Source: Vulcanimicrobiota bacterium (GTDB lineage: Bacteria; Vulcanimicrobiota; JAJTBE01). From it: a stretch of 40,441 bases of DNA. The position numbers and the translations under genes were made by a program. Location of the stretch: the NCBI GenBank assembly GCA_021107945.1, contig JAIORV010000108.1:1-40441 (forward strand), given 5' to 3'. The notes under the pieces were generated by a model. It saw nothing but the letters and a program-made list of their open reading frames with translations, made no database searches and had not been told where the DNA came from. Numbering within the stretch: the stretch's first letter is position 1; each line of letters starts with the position of its first letter. Shown piece after piece: positions 34,485 through 40,441 of the stretch.

Positions 34485-34851
34485 ATTGACAACCAAATCT
34501 TTTTATTGTTTTTTTCATATTATACCTGAACTGAGTATTTAAATAATTTCCATGGTTTGGTATATCGTAAAGATCAATAAGAAATTCCACACAATCTCTC
34601 GTTGCCCTCCTTATTGAAACAAAGAAGACTATAATTTCCCCTTTGTGGTCTTTGCGGTAAAAATAATGTCATAATAGATAAGGGCTTGAGCCGGGAGATT
34701 GGAATGATTTTGAAGACCCTTCTCAAAAAGTCAACCACTTCAATAGTTTTCTCATTTTTATTCAAAGTTACCATTGTCAGGTTCGAATACATATATTACT
34801 TGAAAGCTGATAAAGGATTATCCATAATCAAAATGAAGTATCAACTTTTGG
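34485..34851. other. Intergenic stretch without a supported gene
   Basis: Contains a 9-bp array fragment CTTTGTGGTCTTTGCGGTAA (about 34641-34660). A 73-codon frame from 34704 (SD GGGAG) runs into element 10 and is probably not real. Confidence 0.4.
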
Positions 34852-34973
34852 GATACCATTCAGACCTCTCTCCTCTCTCGTGGAAAAGACTCTTCAATCT
34901 CGATTTCATGCAATCTTATAGATGATCGGGAGAGCAGCCACCGTCCAAATCGTGGGATAGTCTGAATAATTAC
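34852..34973. mobile_element. MITE-like element 10, upstream of the restriction-modification genes
   Basis: Left end GATACCATTCAGACC, inverted right end GTAATTATTCAGACT. No clear flanking duplication. It ends 48 bases before the restriction gene; TATAATATAAT follows at 34978-34988 and could be that gene's -10. Confidence 0.6.
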
Positions 34974-35021
34974 ATTTTATAATATAATGTGGCACATCAA
35001 AATAGTATGGAGGGATTATAA

Positions 35022-35654
35022 GTGTCAAACAACATAAAAATGATGTTTGAAGATGACAAGCTTACAGAAAAAATAAAAAGCCATCTTCCCCACCTATTTC
35101 AGCTTGCAGAACTAGAAAGCTCAAGAGCGGGGAAGATCGGAATGGAGGTGGGTTCCCTCCGTGAGAGAATAATAATCGCCTTACTCATCTATAAGTTTGG
35201 TGAAGCAAATGTTGAAACTCAAATACCCATTACAGAGCCGGAAGTTGATGTCAAGGTATTTGGGCAACCTATTTCTATTAAGACGATTACAGGAAGAAGA
35301 TTCGGAGGAGTCAAGCTCATTTGGACAGTTGATGCTCAAAAGGCAAAGGAGTTTCGTGAAACTTATTATCCACATTGTGATATTTTACTCGTAAAGATCA
35401 ATTGGGATAATGTTGGAGGGTTCTATTACATACCCCTGGAAGCCCAGAAGAAACTTTTCGATATAGTGGGGAGGGAGAAATATATAAAACTTCCAAAACA
35501 GGGAACAAATCCCAGGGGAGTAGAATTCGCTAAAGATGCACTATCAAGTCTTGTGGAAGATGATTTGTCTAAAGTAGTAGAAATTTATTGGCATCGATCC
35601 AAAATAGATTATAATCCATATAAAAAATGGGTAGATTATTGGAGGAAAGATTAA
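35022..35654 (+). CDS. Type II restriction endonuclease, ThaI-like
   Basis: 210 residues. Resembles the ThaI family (PF15514; the Thermoplasma enzyme cuts CGCG). A PD-(D/E)xK-like core is visible: Glu47 in LRERIIIALL, then TEPEVDVKVFGQPISIKTITG with Asp76 and Lys87. Also INWDNVGGFYYIPLEAQKK and QGTNPRGVEFAKDAL, which I associate with the family. The start is GTG with GGAGGG 7 bases before it. One base separates its stop from the methyltransferase start, confirming an R-M pair. The family call is from memory; the recognition sequence is not proven. Confidence 0.7.
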   Translation: MSNNIKMMFEDDKLTEKIKSHLPHLFQLAELESSRAGKIGMEVGSLRERIIIALLIYKFGEANVETQIPITEPEVDVKVFGQPISIKTITGRRFGGVKLIWTVDAQKAKEFRETYYPHCDILLVKINWDNVGGFYYIPLEAQKKLFDIVGREKYIKLPKQGTNPRGVEFAKDALSSLVEDDLSKVVEIYWHRSKIDYNPYKKWVDYWRKD

Positions 35655-35655
35655 T

Positions 35656-36585
35656 ATGAAAACAAAAATGAAAACAAGAAAGAGAACAAAAACAAGCGCA
35701 TTTGGCTCTCCCGGTAGAACCGGGCACGATTCAAGACCTTTTTACAATAGCAAATTATACGAAAACCTGCCCAATGAAAAGACAATCAAATATGTTGAAA
35801 ATCCGATACCTTCCGGTTGTCTGGATAAAATCTTCCTCAAATCTTCCGAAACAATGGACGAACTGCCCGATAACAGCGTTCACCTGATGGTTACATCGCC
35901 GCCCTACAACGTCGGCAAGGAATATGACAGGGATTTTACACTTGAGGAATACCTGCAGTTTCTGAAAAGGGTATGGAAGGAAGTCTATAGAGTGTTGGTC
36001 CCCGGAGGCAGGGCATGTATTAATATAGCGAACCTGGGAAGGAAGCCATACATCCCGCTTCATGCTTATATAATAAGGGATATGCTTGATCTCAAATTCC
36101 TGATGAGGGGTGAGGTTATTTGGAATAAAGCTTCCAGCGCAGGCACATCAACCGCCTGGGGAAGCTGGCTTTCAGCATCCAACCCGACCTTGCGGGATGT
36201 TCATGAATATATTTTGATCTTTTCCAAAGATACATTTTCGAGAAAAAACATTAGCAAAAGAGAAAATACAATTGTGAAAGATGAGTTCCTTGAATATACA
36301 AAAAGTGTCTGGAGCTTCCCCTCCGAATCCGCCAGAAAAGTGGGACACCCCGCGCCTTTCCCGGTGGAATTGCCATACAGGTTAATCCAATTTTACACAT
36401 ACAAGGGAGAGGTCATATTGGATCCATTCATGGGAAGCGGCCAAACCGCAATCGCCGCCGTGAAAACATGCAGGCGTTATGTGGGGTATGATGTAGATGA
36501 GGAATATACAAAACTGGCAGAGAGGCGAATTGAGGGATTTTTCATAAAGCATAACTCTCCGGGTTTGTTTGACTACAAGAAATAA
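35656..36585 (+). CDS. DNA methyltransferase of the R-M pair (beta class, SPPY)
   Basis: 309 residues. Catalytic motif IV TSPPYNVG (80-87) lies before the SAM-binding motif I DPFMGSGQT (256-264), the order of beta-class amino-methyltransferases; SPPY suggests N4-cytosine methylation, though some N6-adenine enzymes share it. Motifs WSFPSESARKVGHPAPFP and YVGYDVDEEYTKLAERRI complete the picture. A basic N-terminal extension (KTKMKTRKRTKT) precedes the fold. GGAGG lies 11 bases before the ATG, inside the end of the restriction gene. The stop TAA lies at the beginning of element 11. Confidence 0.93.
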   Translation: MKTKMKTRKRTKTSAFGSPGRTGHDSRPFYNSKLYENLPNEKTIKYVENPIPSGCLDKIFLKSSETMDELPDNSVHLMVTSPPYNVGKEYDRDFTLEEYLQFLKRVWKEVYRVLVPGGRACINIANLGRKPYIPLHAYIIRDMLDLKFLMRGEVIWNKASSAGTSTAWGSWLSASNPTLRDVHEYILIFSKDTFSRKNISKRENTIVKDEFLEYTKSVWSFPSESARKVGHPAPFPVELPYRLIQFYTYKGEVILDPFMGSGQTAIAAVKTCRRYVGYDVDEEYTKLAERRIEGFFIKHNSPGLFDYKK

Positions 36586-36693
36586 TTCACAGAGGAGTTC
36601 GCAGAGGACACTGGAACAAGTTCAGTGCAGGCGCAGAATTTTTAATAAATTTAACACTTTAGACAATTATATAGGACAGGTCTGAATACATAC
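36579..36693. mobile_element. MITE-like element 11, at the methyltransferase stop
   Basis: Left end GAAATAATTCACAGA (includes the methyltransferase TAA), inverted right end GTATGTATTCAGACC. Interior TTCGCAGAGG and the hairpin CACTGGAACAAGTTCAGTG. No clear duplication. Confidence 0.55.
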
Positions 36694-36715
36694 TATTAAA
36701 GCAAGGGAGAATAAA

Positions 36716-37216
36716 ATGGAGAAAATAAAGTACGAATATTTTCGTTGTATCATGGAAGACAACTCCCAGGAGGAATATGACCTCCAGCGGGAACATTCAA
36801 GTGTAATATTCGATCAATTCAGAGCTTATCTCAAAGCAAAAGGCGTGAAAGAGAAAAAAGCTGAAGAATTGGAGAATCGGGCATTTTTCTTTATAATGGA
36901 CTACCTTTTCACCTACAGCGACACCACAAATATTATTGCCGTTAACAAGAATATTATCAGGGTTTATATGGGTAACTGGTACATCAGGAAATTCATGAAT
37001 CCTACCATGAAAGAAATTAATGCAAGCCTAAGGGCTGTTTCCAGTTTTTATACTTTTTTGCATGAAGAAGGTTTTGTTTCAAAGGATACTCTTGAAGAAA
37101 TCAATAGCGTTTGCAAGGATAAAAAATGGTTCGAAATGAGGTTGAAGACTTATCATAAAGCCGGTAGAGAAAACTTTTACGATTGGATACAAGAATATAA
37201 TTACGATGAATATTAG
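36716..37216 (+). CDS. Orphan integrase-N-like (core-binding, SAM-like) protein
   Basis: 166 residues, all helical. The middle (FDQFRAYLKAKGVKEKKAEE ... VYMGNWYIRKFMNPTMKEINA ... SLRAVSSFYTFLHEEGFV) looks like the N-terminal core-binding domain of tyrosine recombinases, where such helices clamp DNA. The catalytic domain (R..HxxR..Y) is absent and the reading frame ends normally, so it is either a stand-alone DNA-binding protein or a convergent fold. SD AAGGGAG 6 bases before the ATG. Follows the R-M pair after element 11. Confidence 0.6.
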   Translation: MEKIKYEYFRCIMEDNSQEEYDLQREHSSVIFDQFRAYLKAKGVKEKKAEELENRAFFFIMDYLFTYSDTTNIIAVNKNIIRVYMGNWYIRKFMNPTMKEINASLRAVSSFYTFLHEEGFVSKDTLEEINSVCKDKKWFEMRLKTYHKAGRENFYDWIQEYNYDEY

Positions 37217-37270
37217 AAAATGAGGGAAGTTATTTGGGAAGGAAAAAGATATAAGGAGGAATATAAAACA

Positions 37271-37379
37271 AACCGCAAAGAAGCAATAAATAGAAGTGGG
37301 AAACGTGAAATGAGAAACGGGAGCCGTTCTCCATCCCCTGACCTCTGTGGTCTTTGTGGTCTTTGCGGTGAATAGATAC
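37271..37379. repeat. 9-bp array repeat with one MITE-like end
   Basis: Left ACCGCAAAGAAGC, middle GGGAAACGTGAAATGAGAAA heptamer-like tract, right CTCTGTGGT/CTTTGTGGT/CTTTGCGGT then GAATAGATAC (inverted end GTATCTATTCACCGC). It ends 15 bases before the next gene's ATG. Confidence 0.6.
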
Positions 37380-37394
37380 GACAAAACAAGAAAT

Positions 37395-38510
37395 ATGAAG
37401 AAGAAAAACACGGATATTTCCGGTGAAGAAAAAGAGAAAACGGACAATGTTTCCGTCAGAGATAACAACGCGAAAAAAAGAAAAAACATTCTCTCATATC
37501 TTTTTCGCCTTATCTTGAGCTTTGTCCTGATTATTATCATTATAAGGGCTGTAGATATGCAGGAGGTGCTAAATCTCCTGCGGGGGATTGATCCTTGGAC
37601 ACTTTTTCTTGCATACCTGACAGTTCTGTTGGGCGCAATTCCCAGCGCGTATGCCTGGAAGATGCTGATAAGGATTCAGAAGCTCGACATCCCTTTTCTG
37701 CGGGTTGTTTATATGAACCTGGTGGGTTTCTTCTTCAACTCATACCTGCCCACAGGCGTCGGTGGAGATATATGGCGAGGATTCACGCTGTCGAGGGTGA
37801 GCGAAAAGGCCGGCGGAAGTATCGCATCCGTCATAATGGAAAGGCTTGTTGCTTTTGGCTCCATTGTCCTTCTGGGTCTTGTCTCATTTTTCCTGAATAT
37901 TGAGAGATTCAGGAAAGCCGGGATCCTGGGGGGAGTTTCCCTGTTTTTCGGGATTATGACGGCCGTTTTCCTGGGAGCGATTTTTCTCGGCCCATACGTG
38001 CTGAAATTGCTAAAGGATAAAATGTCCGGAAGCAAGGTGGATGGCAATGATGACTCAGCCCCCCGGAGCAATTCGTTTTTGAGGCGGACAACGATATTCA
38101 TCCTGGGCAAAATGGGAATCTCCGGCGCCGACATATCAAGCCTTGGCGACGGACTTATCTTGTACTGGAAAAAGCCCTTGAAAGTCCTGGGGGCGCTTTT
38201 GATGACCTCCATTTCTCCTCTGCTGGAATGTGTAACATACATCCTGATTATTAACTCTCTGAACCTGGATGTCTCTTACCTCCCCGTGTTCATGCTCGTC
38301 CCTCTCCTCCGGTTTGTCAACCATATCCCCGTGTCCGTCAGTTCAATAGGTATTCAGGATCTAACTCTCCTGCTCTTCCTGAAACCCCTGGGACTGTCAG
38401 CCGAGCAGGCGCTTTCCATCTCAATACTAATGCACTTCCTCCGCCTCCTGGTGGGAGCAACGGGAGGATTGTTGTATGTGGTTGTTCCGTATAAGAGGGA
38501 GGGAGAGTAG
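37395..38510 (+). CDS. LPG-synthase transmembrane-domain (UPF0104/AglD2) protein
   Basis: 371 residues, about eight membrane helices. Belongs to the lysylphosphatidylglycerol synthase TM region family (PF03706): GVGGDIWRGFTLSR (from about 121), the preceding NLVGFFFNSYLPTG, and HIPVSVSSIGIQDL with a final membrane segment. The cytosolic aminoacyl-transferase domain of MprF is missing, so this is the stand-alone flippase-like part, often linked to lipid or glycan export. The frame is open upstream to 37347, but that is repeat DNA; I start at the ATG at 37395, which has only a weak SD (AAGAAA). Confidence 0.88.
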   Translation: MKKKNTDISGEEKEKTDNVSVRDNNAKKRKNILSYLFRLILSFVLIIIIIRAVDMQEVLNLLRGIDPWTLFLAYLTVLLGAIPSAYAWKMLIRIQKLDIPFLRVVYMNLVGFFFNSYLPTGVGGDIWRGFTLSRVSEKAGGSIASVIMERLVAFGSIVLLGLVSFFLNIERFRKAGILGGVSLFFGIMTAVFLGAIFLGPYVLKLLKDKMSGSKVDGNDDSAPRSNSFLRRTTIFILGKMGISGADISSLGDGLILYWKKPLKVLGALLMTSISPLLECVTYILIINSLNLDVSYLPVFMLVPLLRFVNHIPVSVSSIGIQDLTLLLFLKPLGLSAEQALSISILMHFLRLLVGATGGLLYVVVPYKREGE

Positions 38511-38516
38511 GTAGAG

Positions 38517-38584
38517 GTACTTATTCAGGCCACTCCAAGAACAGCATGAAACCGGAGTTAGAATACCCCGATCTGAATACATAT
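38517..38584. mobile_element. MITE-like element 13 (shortest, 68 bp)
   Basis: Left end GTACTTATTCAGGCC, inverted right end ATATGTATTCAGATC. It begins 6 bases after the membrane-protein stop. No clear duplication. The interior is a remnant without an obvious hairpin. Confidence 0.55.
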
Positions 38585-38620
38585 AAAATTGGAAAGAATC
38601 AATATTCAAGCAACCGAAGA

Positions 38621-39079
38621 TTACTCAAACTTGATCGTCACATCCGCCATTTCGTTGTCGAAATCGATAAATATTCGCTCATCGCTTACATCGATTTTCT
38701 TCAGGTTTGTGCATACCCAACCCCAGAGAATCTTGGCACAGCCTCTTATCGTGTAGTCATGCTCGAATGACAGCCTGAATCTGTTGGAAAGGCATTCGTA
38801 TTTCCCTTTCATCTGTGGAGGGATAATCACCTTCAGGTGCTTTCCAGCCACATCGAACTTGATGTCCTTCTCGTCTCCGGTGTTCTCCAGGTTACCCCCG
38901 CTAAAATCAATATCTCCCCTGTCGCCAATCTGATCTGCAATATCAGAAGGAATACCAGGGAAGAGACCGAGGATATCGCTCAATGGGATACTCCCGCTCC
39001 CAGTTTCGCATATTCCGTGTACGCGTGAGATCATCTTCTCTGCAACAGGCTTAAGCTCGGGCTTTGTATATTCCGGCAT
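38621..39079 (-). CDS. Hypothetical protein (152 aa)
   Basis: Soluble acidic protein without signal peptide or membrane helix; the second half is beta-rich (HLKVIIPPQMKGKYECLSNR, IFIDFDNEMADVTIKFE). No family recognised. An ATG at 39088 is in frame, but AAAGG is correctly spaced only for the ATG at 39079. It is transcribed opposite to its neighbours and is a single gene. Confidence 0.62.
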   Translation of the reverse strand: MPEYTKPELKPVAEKMISRVHGICETGSGSIPLSDILGLFPGIPSDIADQIGDRGDIDFSGGNLENTGDEKDIKFDVAGKHLKVIIPPQMKGKYECLSNRFRLSFEHDYTIRGCAKILWGWVCTNLKKIDVSDERIFIDFDNEMADVTIKFE

Positions 39080-39197
39080 ATTACACATCCTTTCTGTCTA
39101 ATGCCTCAATATGCTTATTACATATGCTTCAACACAAAAATATTTCCTTCTAATGTAATTTCCAGCATAAAGGGAATAAGTCTTGACAAGAAGAAAG

Positions 39198-39295
39198 GCC
39201 ACTGTTCAGACCGACCCATCATTTGGGTAGAGGCTGGTCTCCTGACCAGCCTGGAAACGGCATGAAATCGAAATTGGAGGGGTCTGAATAACTAC
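39198..39295. mobile_element. MITE-like element 14, upstream of aroE
   Basis: Left end GCCACTGTTCAGACC, inverted right end GTAGTTATTCAGACC. Interior GGCTGGTCTCCTGACCAGCC hairpin. It ends 25 bases before the aroE ATG. No clear duplication. Confidence 0.6.
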
Positions 39296-39320
39296 AATAG
39301 ATATTCACGAGGAAAACAAA

Positions 39321-40175
39321 ATGGAACAAGAATTACTGGGATTATTGGGATACCCCCTGGGGCACACGGTCTCTCCGATTTTGCACCGGGTTGCAGGCGA
39401 AAGCTTTGGTATGGATATTGTCTATCTGCCGTTTGAGGTAAAAGGGCATTGTCTGGGAGATGCTCTGAAGGGGTTGCAGGTTCTTGGATTCACGGGGTGT
39501 AATGTGACAATCCCATACAAAGAAGAGATATTGCGTTTTGTGGATGAGAAAAGCGATGTGGTTGAACTCCTTGGAGCTGCAAACACCCTGTCTTTCAGGG
39601 GTGGGCGTGTAATTGCCGACAATACGGACTGGGAGGGTTTTCTTTCTGCCTGGAGAGATGCAGGCTTGTGTGAAATAGAGGGTAAATCGGCGGTTGTGCT
39701 GGGCGCGGGAGGGGCGGCGGACGCCGTTGTATATGCGCTCGTGGAATCAGGAGTAAAATCGGTCATGGTTTTCAACAGAAATCGTGATAGAGCGTTGGAA
39801 TTGATAGAGAAGTTTAAAGATAAATATCCCCATATAGAAGGAAACGCATACTCCCTTAATAATCATCCCAAATTCGCCAACCTCCTGAAATCAACCGACA
39901 TATTGATCAACACAATCCCGGTGGGGATGTTTCCCGATACCGACAGGATGCCAGTAAAAATCCCCAAAAAAATAAACCCCAATCTCAACTTCTTCGACCT
40001 CATATATAACCCGGGGGAGACAATGTTGATGAGCCAGCTTAAAGCCAGGGGAATAAAAGTCTCCGGTGGACTGGGCATGCTTGTTCACCAGGCCGCCTTC
40101 GCATTCAAAAAATGGTTCGGATTACTCCCGGACGCAGGCAAAATGCATGAAGCGGCATGCAAACAATTAGAGTAA
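39321..40175 (+). CDS. aroE: Shikimate dehydrogenase
   Basis: 284 residues, the usual size. NADPH-dependent reduction of 3-dehydroshikimate to shikimate in aromatic amino acid synthesis. Substrate-site motifs: GYPLGHTVSPILH (10-22), NVTIPYKE with catalytic Lys67 and ADNTDWEGF with Asp103; the nucleotide loop is VVLGAGGAADAVVYAL (125-140), and NRNRDRA agrees with NADP(H) use. The end GGLGMLVHQAAFAFKKWFG is the family C-terminal signature. SD GAGGAAAA. No other shikimate gene is adjacent; the gene is bracketed by elements 14 and 15. Confidence 0.96.
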   Translation: MEQELLGLLGYPLGHTVSPILHRVAGESFGMDIVYLPFEVKGHCLGDALKGLQVLGFTGCNVTIPYKEEILRFVDEKSDVVELLGAANTLSFRGGRVIADNTDWEGFLSAWRDAGLCEIEGKSAVVLGAGGAADAVVYALVESGVKSVMVFNRNRDRALELIEKFKDKYPHIEGNAYSLNNHPKFANLLKSTDILINTIPVGMFPDTDRMPVKIPKKINPNLNFFDLIYNPGETMLMSQLKARGIKVSGGLGMLVHQAAFAFKKWFGLLPDAGKMHEAACKQLE

Positions 40176-40182
40176 CTCTTCG

Positions 40183-40261
40183 GTATTTATTCAGACCCAT
40201 CACTGTAGCCTCGATTGTCGTGGCAAGATGCCACCCCTGCAAGGGAGGACTGAATGCTTAC
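40183..40261. mobile_element. MITE-like element 15, downstream of aroE
   Basis: 79 bp. Left end GTATTTATTCAGACC, inverted right end GTAAGCATTCAGTCC. Flanking ACTCTTCG (40175-40182) and ACACTTCG (40262-40269) match 7/8. Interior CGTGGCAAGATGCCACCCCT. A further family end GCAACTATTCAGACC begins at 40269. Confidence 0.78.
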
Positions 40262-40295
40262 ACACTTCGCAACTATTCAGACCCATGGTTTTGTT

Positions 40296-40441
40296 TTAAG
40301 CCGGGAGGGTGACTTTTGTCATTCGGTTGTGGCAGTTCCATTCGTATGATGTGGTTTCGCCGGTTGTGTTGTTTGTTGATTGGGTCAGGTTGCCGTTGTT
40401 GTCGTAAGTCAGGGTTTCGGTTGAGGAGTCGGGATGAGTTA
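40296..40441 (-). CDS. RHS/YD-repeat protein, C-terminal end (partial)
   Basis: The last 48 codons of a gene running off the window edge. The translation includes TETLTYDNNGNLTQST, TTGETTSYEWNCHNRMTK and VTLPA then stop, a textbook RHS/YD repeat (YDxxGNL...YEWxxxNRL). RHS proteins are large secreted or surface shells that often carry toxin domains at the C-terminus. Here the frame stops inside a repeat, without the hyperconserved core or toxin tip, 12 bases from a MITE-like end, so the gene is probably truncated or a cassette remnant. Confidence 0.8.
   Translation of the reverse strand, partial: THPDSSTETLTYDNNGNLTQSTNNTTGETTSYEWNCHNRMTKVTLPA

Noticed and set aside
34704-34925. 73-codon frame with a good SD (GGGAG, 6 bases) before the R-M genes
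   Set aside because: The last third is element DNA, no family is recognised, and no promoter is evident.
36579-36701. Target duplication for element 11
   Set aside because: GACTACAA and TATTAAAG do not match; shifting the left end does not help.
37261-37387. Element at 37271-37379 as a full family member with duplication TATAAAAC/GACAAAAC
   Set aside because: Only one intact end; the left end is missing, so the 6/8 match is not reliable.
1-40441. CRISPR array, tRNA or rRNA genes
   Set aside because: The repeats are hairpin or ITR-bounded units without regular unique spacers; no tRNA cloverleaf or T-loop (GGTTCRANNCC) context was found on reading.

Overview
This window comes from an uncultured-looking bacterium of moderate GC. 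Its genes point to type IV pilus assembly (two sets of minor pilins), surface or secreted proteins with signal peptides and lipoboxes, a peptidoglycan L,D-transpeptidase, UppP, nucleoside salvage, cyclic-di-GMP type signalling (GAF/HD-GYP) and several defence genes. A copper-amine-oxidase-N 'stalk' protein, a YqzL-like small protein and near-consensus sigma-A/70 promoters give it a Firmicutes-like or deep-branching flavour. I cannot name the phylum from the sequence. No tRNA, rRNA, CRISPR array or transposase gene is visible.

Layout. 0.2-3.2 kb: two secreted proteins on the minus strand. 3.7-7.6 kb: a PocR-like/GAF/GAF/HD-GYP sensor meeting an L,D-transpeptidase tail to tail. 7.6-8.6 kb: repeats plus an easily missed 29-codon YqzL-like gene with its own promoter and terminator. 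8.6-12.2 kb: minor-pilin operon A. 12.2-17.3 kb: pyrimidine nucleoside phosphorylase, purine nucleoside phosphorylase and phosphopentomutase (nucleoside breakdown to ribose/deoxyribose-5-phosphate), behind two genes of unknown function. 17.5-18.9 kb: an MNT/HEPN pair and a small membrane protein. 19.1-22.4 kb: a three-gene operon around a long MutL-like ASKHA ATPase. 22.6-23.4 kb: uppP. 24.0-27.0 kb: minor-pilin operon B. 27.4-32.1 kb: a TPR protein with a degenerate M48-like region, an orphan small protein with a consensus promoter, a methyltransferase and a sugar-binding lipoprotein. 32.2-36.6 kb: a defence segment with an Mrr-nuclease/STAND NTPase and a ThaI-like restriction-modification pair. 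36.7-40.2 kb: an integrase-N-like orphan, an LPG-synthase-type membrane protein, an unknown protein and aroE. The window ends inside the 3' end of an RHS/YD-repeat gene.

The most striking feature lies between the genes. About fourteen short elements (67 to about 390 bp) share a 15-bp terminal inverted repeat, consensus GTAnnTATTCAGACC. At eight of them the 8 bp outside the two ends form a direct repeat: two match 8/8, five 7/8 and one 6/8. They are therefore non-autonomous mobile elements (MITE-like) that make 8-bp target duplications. Their interiors carry interchangeable modules: 9-bp tandem arrays of the type CACCGCAAAG/CAGAG, and small hairpins such as GTGGCATCTTGCCAC, GGTCTCCCGACC and GGGGTTTCCTAACCCC. 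One element is nested inside another. One sits exactly between pilV and pilW of operon A, so that the target duplication copied the pilW start codon and left a 30-codon minicistron coupled by ATGA to pilW. Two elements bracket the restriction-modification pair and two bracket aroE. The first 247 bases hold nothing I can assign.
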